From a virus, in IMG/VR virus record IMGVR_UViG_3300047470_000213, positions 1 through 35,649 of that record: DNA of 35,649 bases, one strand, 5' to 3'. Within the stretch, counting starts at the first letter, position 1. Each line of letters opens with the position of its first letter. The position numbers were made by a program, and so were the translations under genes. The notes under the pieces are model-generated. The model saw only the letters and a list, made by a program, of their open reading frames with translations. It did not search any database and had not been told where the DNA came from. Positions 7,093 to 14,734 of this stretch are shown here, one piece after another.

Positions 7093-8043
7093 TTAGGCTC
7101 CGGTGATGGGCGTCAGTTGCCCAGAAAGTTGTGCGCCGGTACCGGCATGACCGGCGAAGCTCGCCGCGTTGGTGGGGACTGGGCTGGATCCGTGTTGATG
7201 GCTGGCGATATCGGTGTTCATCTGAATGACCACCTCGATCAAGTCGCACAGCACCTGCAGCACGTTGACCGACTCAGATCCCAGCCAAGTCGTGGGCGCA
7301 GTGCTGCGGCGGGCGCCTTCGATCCGCTCCTGCAGGTGGCCACCCACCGTCAGGTTGAGCTTTTGGCCCACCACCTGGTTGAGGTCGCGGCCGCTGGCCA
7401 GGTGCAGATCATCCAGAGCGGCCAGACTTGCAGCCCCACCCGACAGCAGCTTGAGCGCGCCGATCGCCTCGAGTGTCTTGATGCCCCCGACCGACTCAGT
7501 TGAATGATCGTCCACCGCCACCTTGCTGCTCTGGTGACGCTCGAGGTTGCTCAGGCTCTCCACCTCGCGATCGATCGACTTGTCCAGGATTCGGCCATCG
7601 GTCTGGCGCAGCCAGTTGCCGTCTGCATCGGCGCGCTGCTGGGCGGCGTCGCTGTGCTGCCACACCTGGTCACCTTTCGGCACCTTGGGCAGGCTCAGGC
7701 CGTGCGGCAGGATCGCCTGGATAAACGGCTTGCTCGGCAGGCCGTAGGCAAAGGACACGACCACGCGGGTTCCTTCTTCCGGGAAGGCGAAAAACCCCAT
7801 CTCGTCGCCGCCCATCGGCATCGGCAGCGGCACGCCGGCCAACACTGGCAGCGCCGGATCCGGCTCGTCGTCTTCGCCCAGCAGCTCGAGGTCCACCGCA
7901 AAGCGTGGACGGAAGTCGTCGCAGATCCCGGCGCCGGCCGGCGCATCCGCCACACCGACCACCCGGGCAAAGCGCGGCAGGTGATAACCGCCGGTGAGTT
8001 CGGGAAATTGCCGCTCTACGCTGCGGCGGATTGCGTCTTCCAT
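7093..8043 (-). CDS. V: Baseplate assembly/spike protein (P2 gpV-like)
   Basis: This 316-aa protein has an N-terminal OB-type domain (residues about 15-120, with GDEMGFFAFPEEGTRVVVSFAYGLPSKPFIQAIL, shown here only to mark the typical gpV/VgrG core) followed by a long repetitive beta segment. Near the C-terminus S-H282-Q-H284-G is the HxH apex motif that binds an iron ion at the tip of P2-type membrane-piercing spikes. ATG 8043 overlaps the hub gene by 28 bases; an upstream extension in the same frame is a shadow of that gene. It would sit at the centre of the baseplate under the hub and puncture the outer membrane. At 316 aa it is longer than P2 gpV (about 211), mostly through the beta region. 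Confidence 0.82.
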   Translation of the reverse strand: MEDAIRRSVERQFPELTGGYHLPRFARVVGVADAPAGAGICDDFRPRFAVDLELLGEDDEPDPALPVLAGVPLPMPMGGDEMGFFAFPEEGTRVVVSFAYGLPSKPFIQAILPHGLSLPKVPKGDQVWQHSDAAQQRADADGNWLRQTDGRILDKSIDREVESLSNLERHQSSKVAVDDHSTESVGGIKTLEAIGALKLLSGGAASLAALDDLHLASGRDLNQVVGQKLNLTVGGHLQERIEGARRSTAPTTWLGSESVNVLQVLCDLIEVVIQMNTDIASHQHGSSPVPTNAASFAGHAGTGAQLSGQLTPITGA

Positions 8044-8726
8044 CGGATCGCCATTTGGTTGCCGGTGAGCGTCACCTGGGTGATCCGCTCGCCTTGGTTG
8101 ATGGATGCACCTGGTCGCAACCCGGGAAGGGCCGCGATCATCGCGCTCTGGTTGTTTTGGTAGCCGTCGAACAGCGCGACAGGCAGCTGCAGCGGCGATC
8201 GGGTGCCAAAGAAACTGTCGGCCCAACTGCCCACAAACACTTCGCCGTCGCCTTGTTGTTGCCACATGAAGTCGCGGATCCCGAATACCCGGGCCAAGCT
8301 GTCCATGGCCTGGTAGCCGGCGGCCAGGTTGTAAAAGAACGGGGCTTTTACCTTGGCGTACGCCTTGTCAGGAACCCGAAAGCTCAGCCCGGTTTTCTGG
8401 TTGATATCGGCCAGCACTGTGCTCAGGTCCGCATGCCGCAGGTTGATCGGCAACGGGTTGGCTAGGATCGCGGCCAGCTCGCGGCAGAACAGCACCTGCT
8501 CGATCGCGTTGGACGAGGTGCAGCGCTCGACATAACCGATGAAGTGGCGCTGCAGCGGGCTGTCGTTGTAGCCAATATCCAGTGTCACCAGCCCTTTCAC
8601 CGGTGCCGCTGCCTGAATGGTCAGCGTGGCGCGGCCGGGTGTGCGCAGTTCAAGACGGACGTCATCGCTGACCAAGGGGTAAACGACACCGCCAATGGTG
8701 AGCACCTTGTGCAACTTCATGCTCAT
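8016..8726 (-). CDS. Baseplate hub protein (P2 gpD-like)
   Basis: This 236-aa protein lies directly before the spike gene, as hub and spike genes do in this branch. The sequence shows the hub style: beta-rich start (LELRTPGRATLTIQ), a central segment LADINQKTGLSFRVPD typical of gp27/gpD-type hub proteins, and GIRDFMWQQQGDGEVFVGSW. It is shorter than P2 gpD (about 387 aa). The start at ATG 8726 overlaps the previous stop as ATGA, so translation is coupled. Hub identity is inferred from these segments and from position. Confidence 0.65.
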   Translation of the reverse strand: MSMKLHKVLTIGGVVYPLVSDDVRLELRTPGRATLTIQAAAPVKGLVTLDIGYNDSPLQRHFIGYVERCTSSNAIEQVLFCRELAAILANPLPINLRHADLSTVLADINQKTGLSFRVPDKAYAKVKAPFFYNLAAGYQAMDSLARVFGIRDFMWQQQGDGEVFVGSWADSFFGTRSPLQLPVALFDGYQNNQSAMIAALPGLRPGASINQGERITQVTLTGNQMAIRWKTQSAAA

Positions 8727-9271
8727 GCCCCACCGCCCAAGTAGTTATCCAGCTTTTTCAGGGTGGCTTCGAAACCGGTGAGCTCCTGACCCGCTGCGTC
8801 CGCTCCTCCGGCGCTTGCACCTGGTGCAGTCACGGACTGGCCCGGGGCTCCTTGTTGGGTCACCGCTTTGCCAGCGCGGCGCGCCTCCACCCGCTCAGGG
8901 TTGGAGAGCTTTTCGGCCAGCGTGAACTGCACAAGCCATGCTCTGACCGAATCGTCTTCACGGGCGCTGACGCCTTCGGTGAACTGCACCTGGCGAACGC
9001 CAAACGCAGCCGCGGTGTCGTTGACGACCCGATAGGTTTTCAGCTCGCCACCGGTGCCCGTCGCCTCGGCCATGCTCATCAGGTTGCGCAGATGCCCCGC
9101 ATCGACGAAGGGGATCAACAAGGTGACGGCCAGTGTCTTCGGCTTGAAACCCTTGTGTGCCGAATCGGTGTTGCTGGTCTGCCCCGACAGGTCGTCACTT
9201 TCGATTCGCAGGTTGGCGGTGACCTTGAGGTTTTTGCCGCGCACCTCTTCACCATCGAGCAATAAGGTCAT
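8723..9271 (-). CDS. Conserved phage tail/baseplate-associated protein, function unknown
   Basis: This 182-aa protein starts at ATG 9271, which overlaps the previous stop as ATGA; a longer frame upstream is a shadow. The first 125 residues are compact and beta-rich, with phrases such as DDLSGQTSNTDSAHKGFKPKTLAVTLLIPF that look like late tail proteins of tube-initiator or LysM-adaptor type. The last 50 residues are an alanine/glycine/glutamine-rich tail. It sits between a 306-aa unknown and the hub gene, the position of small adaptor proteins linking tape measure or tube to the hub. No enzyme motif is visible. Confidence 0.65.
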   Translation of the reverse strand: MTLLLDGEEVRGKNLKVTANLRIESDDLSGQTSNTDSAHKGFKPKTLAVTLLIPFVDAGHLRNLMSMAEATGTGGELKTYRVVNDTAAAFGVRQVQFTEGVSAREDDSVRAWLVQFTLAEKLSNPERVEARRAGKAVTQQGAPGQSVTAPGASAGGADAAGQELTGFEATLKKLDNYLGGGA

Positions 9272-10188
9272 AGGCCCACCAATTCCCGAACGAACGACAA
9301 CCCCTTCAGGGAGACGACTAGGAGCACGCCGGCGGACAGACCCCACTCATGACCAGGGGCCTCGCCCTGCAGCAGCTGGTGACGCAACTCGGCGGCATTG
9401 CCCGGACCGATCAGGCGCGCGCGCATGCTGTCGTCGGCGGTACCGCCGACGAACTGTGACTTGAGGTCGGCGAGTTTCTGCGCCTGTGCCTGGGCCTGGC
9501 TGGCTTTACGGGCAGCCAGCTTCGCCAGATCAGCCATCGGTGAACTGTCCGCATAACTTTCCAGTGACGACAGCTGACCGTTCAGGGCTTGCGTGGCGGC
9601 CTTGGTCACCGTGCAACGTTCCAGCGGCAACGCACCCCAGCGCGGCAGTGTGCCGGCGGTGGGCAGTTCCCACTTTTCCGCGTCCAGGGCGAACAGGCTT
9701 TTCGCTCGGCGTTCGGCGCGCTGCAGGTCTGGCATGGGCAACACGGCATTGAACCGGGCCAAGGTCGCCGCGAACTTGTCGTAGCGCGTGCCCAGGAACA
9801 TCACGGCCAAGGCATATTGCGAACCAGCCGGACGGCCGTCATCGCCGGTGTCCTCGAGCTTCTCGCCCAGCTGCTGCAGCAGGTTGGGCGCGGACAGGTA
9901 ACGCTGGTAACCACGGCCCTGCCCTACCCCGCTTTGAAATGGCGTCACCACCAGGCAGGCCGGTACTTCGCCCAGGGCATCGGCCAGGCCCGCCCGGCCA
10001 GCGGCCACGGCGGATTCTGCTGCCGAACCGACCGGACCTGGTGAAGTGGTGGCCAAGTCGGCCAGACCTGCCAGACGTTGCCCGGTGCTGGCCAGCTCGC
10101 TGCTGGCCAGACTCTTGGCCGCCTCGAGGCCGTCAAGCCACTGGGTGGACTGCTCCGGCCAGCGCAGGGTGATTGGTGCCCAAGTCAT
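9268..10188 (-). CDS. Conserved phage structural protein, function unknown
   Basis: This 306-aa protein starts at ATG 10188 (MTWAPITLRWPEQS), overlapping the fibre-assembly stop as ATGA. The middle is helical and alanine/leucine-rich (KASQAQAQAQKLADLKSQFVGG), suggesting a coiled coil. The rest has no recognisable motif. It is embedded in the baseplate cluster and couples translationally to genes on both sides, so a virion or assembly role is likely. I can assign no named family. Confidence 0.65.
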   Translation of the reverse strand: MTWAPITLRWPEQSTQWLDGLEAAKSLASSELASTGQRLAGLADLATTSPGPVGSAAESAVAAGRAGLADALGEVPACLVVTPFQSGVGQGRGYQRYLSAPNLLQQLGEKLEDTGDDGRPAGSQYALAVMFLGTRYDKFAATLARFNAVLPMPDLQRAERRAKSLFALDAEKWELPTAGTLPRWGALPLERCTVTKAATQALNGQLSSLESYADSSPMADLAKLAARKASQAQAQAQKLADLKSQFVGGTADDSMRARLIGPGNAAELRHQLLQGEAPGHEWGLSAGVLLVVSLKGLSFVRELVGL

Positions 10189-10895
10189 ACCGGTGCCGAC
10201 TCCCACACCACAGCGTTGATCGCGTCCAGATCCGACGCCGATCGTGCGGCTGCCAGGGTTTGCTTGAGGTCGTTGGCTTTGCGCAGGCGCTGCAGCTTGA
10301 ACTCGGTGAACTCGTCGCCAATCTCACGCAGCTGCTCGCTGGTGTGTTCCAGAAAAGCTTTCACTCCCGACACATCGCGGCAGGCGTAGGCGCCGCCCAA
10401 GCCACGCAGGATCATGCCGGTCAGGTTCAACTGATCTTCCAGCTCGGTCTCGTAGAAAAAGCGATCGCCCCGCACCGAAGACCAGAACCCGCCGGTGATC
10501 TCCTGCAGACACGCGGTGTTGACCATGGCCAACTGGGCGACGTAACGCAGTTCGATCACGGCCGGGATGTCATCGATCCAGTGACCATTGCCCCAGATCT
10601 GCCCCGGGCCTGGCTTTTCCAAGGTGTAACCCGCCGGCAGCGAACCGGCGCGCTCAATCACCAGGGCCTCGCGGGTGACGATGTTGTACGCCGTCAGCCC
10701 CAGATAGGAGTCGACCAGCTGCCAACGACGACCATCCCAGAATGCCGCCTTCTTTTGCGGTACCGCTGGCGGCTCGACTTCCACACAGCCACCCGGGATC
10801 AACCAGACATCGGGCTCCAGCGGCGAGCGATCGGCCACGGCGGTTCCGGTGTAGATGCCCAGGTGATCGGTTTGGTAGACGATTTTCGTGTCCAT
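10185..10895 (-). CDS. Tail fibre assembly-like protein
   Basis: This 236-aa protein follows the collar-domain tail fibre by nine bases, the usual place of the fibre chaperone (P2 gpG). The first half is beta-rich with tryptophans (DVWLIPGGCVEV, AAFWDGRRWQLVDSY), as in tail-fibre assembly proteins. The second half (about 115-236) is helical (EQLREIGDEFTEFKLQRLRKANDLK) and resembles C-terminal helical domains often attached to such proteins. It probably helps the fibre fold and trimerise. The role is inferred from order and style. Confidence 0.6.
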   Translation of the reverse strand: MDTKIVYQTDHLGIYTGTAVADRSPLEPDVWLIPGGCVEVEPPAVPQKKAAFWDGRRWQLVDSYLGLTAYNIVTREALVIERAGSLPAGYTLEKPGPGQIWGNGHWIDDIPAVIELRYVAQLAMVNTACLQEITGGFWSSVRGDRFFYETELEDQLNLTGMILRGLGGAYACRDVSGVKAFLEHTSEQLREIGDEFTEFKLQRLRKANDLKQTLAAARSASDLDAINAVVWESAPV

Positions 10896-10904
10896 GGGAT
10901 GGCC

Positions 10905-12650
10905 TCAGTACTTGATGCAAGCGAGGAACGCGATGTTTTGAGGACGGGTTTCGCCTCCACCGGTCGCGTTGATCGTGATGGCGTGGGAGTGGTCGCCGAT
11001 TGCGTTGATCGTGACGGCGTGGGAGTGGTCACCCACTGCGTCGACGGTGATGACGTGCGCATGATCGCCCGCTGCGTTGACGCTGATGTTGTGGGCGTGC
11101 GCGCCGTCGGTGGACGTCGTTGAGTAAGAGCCGGCGACTTGAGTGACGTCATCGCCGGATGCCAGTACCTCGCCACCTGGCATGCTTGGGTTGGTCGAGC
11201 CCTCTTTCACCGTGTGAGCGTGGGCACCCTGGGAATCGCTTGACGCGGTGTGGGTGTGGTTACCGGCCGCAGCGGAACTGCCGGTGTGGGCGTGACCGCC
11301 GGCCGCGGCAGAACTGCCGGTGTGGGCGTGGCTGCCGGCTGCGCCGGAACTGCCGGTGTGGCTGTGGCTGCGAATCTCATCAGCCTGAGAGCTGCCCAGC
11401 ACCCGGCCGACATCGATGCCCCGGCCATCGTCAAAGACGCGGATGAACTTGCCGCGTGGGTCCGGCAGGTTGAACGTGCTAACGCCATCGCCAGCACCGT
11501 AGGTGGTGCCGATCTTGGCGAACAATGCGGCATAGACCGTGCGCGAGACCGCCGCACCGTTGGCCCGGAACCAACCCGGGGGTGGCGTGGCCATGGCAAA
11601 GGTGCCGATGCGCCCGACTTCTGAGTCTTCGATAATCTTGCGCAGCACCTTGAGCGCCTTGGTGGTGGCCAGGATCTCGCTACTGTCTGTTGCCGGATCG
11701 TCGCTTTTGGCGTTGGGCAGGTTGCCCAGGTCGACGTCTTCCTTGGTCGTAGCCCGGGCGCGCAGGTTCTCGTAGTCGCCATTGCGCAGGGCGAACTGTT
11801 TGACCAGGGCGTCAGTGATTGGCTCGCTTTGACGCTGGTCGGTGATCTCTCCCGACACCGACACGCTGGCCAGCTCCACCACGTAGTGGGCTGTTCCGTT
11901 GCTGTCGGCGTAGTCCGCTTTCGCCTCGCCAAACACCACCTTCCAGACGGCGACGTTGTCACTGCCTTCGCGGGCCAGCGCTACGTCCAGCCAGGCTATG
12001 ACCGGCAGTTCCGGCAATTGCACCTGGACAGGCTCAGCCAGTTCGACGCGGATCCCTTCCACATAGGCAATCCCCGCTTTGACCTGGTACAGACCGAAAC
12101 TGGTTTCCATCTGCAGGCTGTTGGCCAGGTAGCAGGCGCGGCCAAACACGTCACGATTACTCATGCGCTCGCGCCGATCGATGCCATTCAGGCGCACCGT
12201 GAAGTCGTGTTGCCAGGTGCTGGCATCCACGGTGACACCGGTCAGCGCCTGGGCCCCGTTGAACTCCACCAGGAAGTTGCGGGTGACGTTGTTGCCGATC
12301 TGCAGCGGCGGGATGTTCTTGCGCTTCTGCTGTACTGGGACCGTTGCAACAGCCAGCAGCACACCTTCAGCGGCTTCCAGGCCGATCCAGTTGAAGTCCC
12401 AGTCACCCACATCGGAGCCGATCATCAGGCTGTAGATCACCTGATTGGGGCTTACATACCCTTTGCGGTCATAGACTTTCGTGTAAACGATCTGATTCGC
12501 CGGCGGCTTGCCGGCGGCTCGATCAACCGGCGCATTCGGATCAAGACCAGGAACAAGGGCCAGCACGAAGCGAGCAATATCAAGCTTCTCCCCAGCGCCT
12601 TGTTTTTGGGCAATGAGGCTTTCGCCGGCAAGGGTAATGCTCGCTCCCAT
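10905..12650 (-). CDS. H: Tail fibre with collar domain and nine HxH repeats
   Basis: This 581-aa protein has the tail-fibre N-terminal region that attaches to the baseplate (residues about 1-200), a helical/linker stretch, then a phage tail-collar domain from about residue 350 (GTFAMATPPPGWFRANG...FNLPDPRGKFIRVFDDG). The C-terminal 170 residues contain nine His-x-His motifs spaced mostly 12 residues apart (G-x-HxH-T-GSSAAA and GDHxHAVTIN types). The protein ends RPQNIAFLACIKY, a common fibre terminus. In T4 gp37 similar HxH motifs coordinate iron along a needle-like tip, so this fibre tip is probably a metal-stabilised trimer. Its DNA repeats are listed separately. Confidence 0.82.
   Translation of the reverse strand: MGASITLAGESLIAQKQGAGEKLDIARFVLALVPGLDPNAPVDRAAGKPPANQIVYTKVYDRKGYVSPNQVIYSLMIGSDVGDWDFNWIGLEAAEGVLLAVATVPVQQKRKNIPPLQIGNNVTRNFLVEFNGAQALTGVTVDASTWQHDFTVRLNGIDRRERMSNRDVFGRACYLANSLQMETSFGLYQVKAGIAYVEGIRVELAEPVQVQLPELPVIAWLDVALAREGSDNVAVWKVVFGEAKADYADSNGTAHYVVELASVSVSGEITDQRQSEPITDALVKQFALRNGDYENLRARATTKEDVDLGNLPNAKSDDPATDSSEILATTKALKVLRKIIEDSEVGRIGTFAMATPPPGWFRANGAAVSRTVYAALFAKIGTTYGAGDGVSTFNLPDPRGKFIRVFDDGRGIDVGRVLGSSQADEIRSHSHTGSSGAAGSHAHTGSSAAAGGHAHTGSSAAAGNHTHTASSDSQGAHAHTVKEGSTNPSMPGGEVLASGDDVTQVAGSYSTTSTDGAHAHNISVNAAGDHAHVITVDAVGDHSHAVTINAIGDHSHAITINATGGGETRPQNIAFLACIKY
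10966..11109. repeat. Four tandem 36-bp repeats in the tail fibre gene
   Basis: Copies start at 10966, 11002, 11038 and 11074. Each encodes a 12-residue unit of the type GDHxHxxTxNAx. They are diverged from one another, so the array is old or under protein-level selection, but recombination between copies could still vary fibre length. Confidence 0.75.
11263..11370. repeat. Three tandem 36-bp repeats in the tail fibre gene
   Basis: Copies start at 11263, 11299 and 11335. They encode HxHTGSSxAAG-type units and are closer to each other than the copies of the other array. They share the same 12-residue period as the 10966-11109 array. Confidence 0.75.
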
Positions 12651-12658
12651 GGGGGCTC

Positions 12659-13252
12659 CTAAAATGAATCGGTCAGAAAGGTGAGAATGGCGAGCTCGTT
12701 GATCACGACCAGGCGGCTTGCGCTGTCATCCAGCGTGGCAATCAGGGTCTGCTGGTCGTCGTTGAAGTCGGCCACGCCGATATTTAGCTTCACCGGGGTG
12801 ATCGTGACGAAGTCGTAACGCCGGCAAGTGCGCCCGTATTGCTGCATCAGGACGCGCAGCAGCACCGGGTTCTCGCTCAGTTGCGTGTCGGACAGGTGCA
12901 GCAGGACCACGTCCCAATCCAGATCCGGCAGGCGTTCCTGGATCTCCACATAGCCCACGCCCAGGCGTTCGAAAATGCGCACCATGCCGGCGGTGCTACC
13001 GGCGTCGACGGCATTGATAAAGGCGTACTTCACCCGACGGCGGTACAACCCTTCCGGCTCGCCATGAAAGCGCTGAATGTCGCGCTGCCAAGCCAACAGA
13101 TCGAGCACACTCAGGTGGCAGGTCTCGGCGTCCAGCTGCAGCAGCGGCCAGTTCATCCAGCTTTCGACCTTGCCCCACCAGGCTTGCGCGGCGGCTTTGA
13201 GCTTGGCCAGCTCCGGACCGTCCAGCCAGAAAGGCAGGCTCAACTTAAGCAT
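12659..13252 (-). CDS. I: Baseplate/tail protein I-like
   Basis: This 197-aa protein lies between baseplate J and the tail fibre, the place of gpI in P2 relatives. The sequence has the type of such proteins: tryptophan-rich helical start (AWWGKVESWMNWPLLQLDAE), LAWQRDIQRFHGEPEGLYRRRVKYAF and AGSTAGMVRIFERLGV in the middle. It begins eight bases inside the end of gene J, so translation is coupled. It would form part of the baseplate wedge where the fibre attaches. It is slightly longer than P2 gpI (about 176 aa). Confidence 0.72.
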   Translation of the reverse strand: MLKLSLPFWLDGPELAKLKAAAQAWWGKVESWMNWPLLQLDAETCHLSVLDLLAWQRDIQRFHGEPEGLYRRRVKYAFINAVDAGSTAGMVRIFERLGVGYVEIQERLPDLDWDVVLLHLSDTQLSENPVLLRVLMQQYGRTCRRYDFVTITPVKLNIGVADFNDDQQTLIATLDDSASRLVVINELAILTFLTDSF

Positions 13253-14420
13253 TCAGCACGACCTCAACCCCGGACAGGCGCGGGATGGTCAGCTGAGAAA
13301 TGATGTCGTCGTTGTCGAAGTCCAGGGAATCGATCCCCGGGAACTGCTGGTGCAATTCCTCGCCCAGGCGGCTGAAGGAAAAACGGGACTGCGGATGGGT
13401 CAGCGTCGGCTGATAGTCGCTCTCGCTGCTCTCGCGAAACGCCGCACGGATGAACAGCTCGATATCCGATTTCAACTTCGGCCAGCGCTCGGCGCCGACT
13501 TCGGCTTTCGGCCAGACCGTCAAATGCACGGTGTGCAGCGTGGCCGGCATTTCCAACACCAGCAGGTCGTCGCCGTGGCCATGGTTGCCCTGGTCGCGAA
13601 TAGAGTTGTTGATTTCAGCCAGGTAAGAATCCGCCGGCGAGTCCGCTTCGAACAGCACAAAGGCATTGGCGCTGCCGGGGCCCCGGGGCGCGTTGTGTTC
13701 AAAATAAACGCCGTCAGGCTGCACACCGGGGAACGCGGCGATCATGGCGCGATACACCGCATCGGTGTGCCATTGGTTGACCGCTGAGAACTGGTTGCGC
13801 ACACGCAAACGCAGCTCATCATCGGGCTCGGTGTCGGCGCCTGGCTGGGTCAGCCAGCCGTCAGCGTTCACCACCTGGACAACCCCAGGCACCGGCTCTG
13901 GCAGGATGGAAAAGTAACCTGGTGCAAGGTTGAATCCGCTGCCGGCCTGTTTCGCTCGGGCCTGCACGCGGATCTGCGATTCGCCATCGGCAAAGCTCGC
14001 CGCTGCCACTGTCACCAGCTCGTAGACGTTGCCGTTGATGGCGATCGACTGCACGCGGGTACCGGCCGGCACTTCCAGCAAACCAGCCAGCGCGCTGCGG
14101 GTGAACAGCAGCAGCCCTTCGGCTTTGGTCGCCGGCTTACGGGTGACGTTGACCGCCCAGGCCAACATGTCCAGCCAAGCGCCGGTCGCCGTCTTCACGA
14201 AGAAGTTCGGCAGCACGGTGCCGGCAATGAACTCGATCAGCCACATCACCGGCTTGGTCACCAGGGCAGTGATCACTCGCCAGAACGGCGACCAGGCGCT
14301 GGTGTTGCTCAGCTTGCTGCCCTGGGCGACGACCTCGAGCTCCCACGCGGCGCGCAGCTTGGCCTCGGTGGTTGGAATGCCGGCATCACTCAATGCCTGT
14401 TTGAAGTCCACGTCACTCAC
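13245..14420 (-). CDS. J: Baseplate J-like wedge protein
   Basis: This 391-aa protein shows the baseplate-J pattern. It has a helical N-terminal region with WLDMLAWAVNVTRKPATKAEG, a central beta domain with PAGTRVQS and AKQAGSGFNLAPG, and DTEPDDELRLRVRNQF followed by TDAVYRAMIAAFPGV. These are the segments shared by P2 gpJ, Mu gp47 and T4 gp6. The length is larger than P2 gpJ (about 302 aa). The start overlaps the DUF2590 gene stop as ATGA. It forms the wedge ring of the baseplate that opens when the tail contracts. Confidence 0.85.
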   Translation of the reverse strand: MSDVDFKQALSDAGIPTTEAKLRAAWELEVVAQGSKLSNTSAWSPFWRVITALVTKPVMWLIEFIAGTVLPNFFVKTATGAWLDMLAWAVNVTRKPATKAEGLLLFTRSALAGLLEVPAGTRVQSIAINGNVYELVTVAAASFADGESQIRVQARAKQAGSGFNLAPGYFSILPEPVPGVVQVVNADGWLTQPGADTEPDDELRLRVRNQFSAVNQWHTDAVYRAMIAAFPGVQPDGVYFEHNAPRGPGSANAFVLFEADSPADSYLAEINNSIRDQGNHGHGDDLLVLEMPATLHTVHLTVWPKAEVGAERWPKLKSDIELFIRAAFRESSESDYQPTLTHPQSRFSFSRLGEELHQQFPGIDSLDFDNDDIISQLTIPRLSGVEVVLNA

Positions 14421-14734
14421 AGCACTACCTCAACAGATCCAAATTCAACGGTTTTCGCCGTTACCAGGTACTTGCCTGTTCCCTCGCCGAGGATGCGAAC
14501 AGTGCCCGGCACCAGGCGCACGTCGGCCTCGACCAGCAGCTCCAGCTGCTGGATGCAGTCGGCTTGGCGGAAGCGATCGCGCTCGGCCACCATCGTCACC
14601 AGCAGCCCGCTTTCGCGGATCATGTGACCGATGTCCTGGGCGATGCTGGCCCGATCGTCCACCAGCAGCGGCTGGTTCGATGGGTCCAAAGTCAGGTCGT
14701 TATTGGTGATCAGAAGATCGATGTAGAGGCTCAT
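14417..14734 (-). CDS. Baseplate-wedge candidate, DUF2590-like
   Basis: This 105-aa protein begins MSLYIDLLITNNDLTLDPSNQPLLVDDRASIAQDIGHMIRES only in outline similar to gp25/gpW wedge proteins: a short beta start, then a D-R-x-S-I-x-Q-D helix. I recognise it as the DUF2590 type found in HP1/K139-like phages. It sits between the tape measure and baseplate J, where W/gp25 lies in other phages, and overlaps both neighbours as ATGA. A role as the gp25-like wedge component is inferred from position and length. Confidence 0.7.
   Translation of the reverse strand: MSLYIDLLITNNDLTLDPSNQPLLVDDRASIAQDIGHMIRESGLLVTMVAERDRFRQADCIQQLELLVEADVRLVPGTVRILGEGTGKYLVTAKTVEFGSVEVVL

Noticed and set aside
10173-11123. 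Long open frame on the plus strand opposite the tail fibre and its assembly gene
   Set aside because: Shadow of GC-rich coding on the other strand; low-complexity Arg/Val/Asp repeats mirror the fibre repeats.
10966-11370. Possible CRISPR or tandem satellite array
   Set aside because: The 36-bp units have no spacers and keep the reading frame of the fibre HxH repeats.
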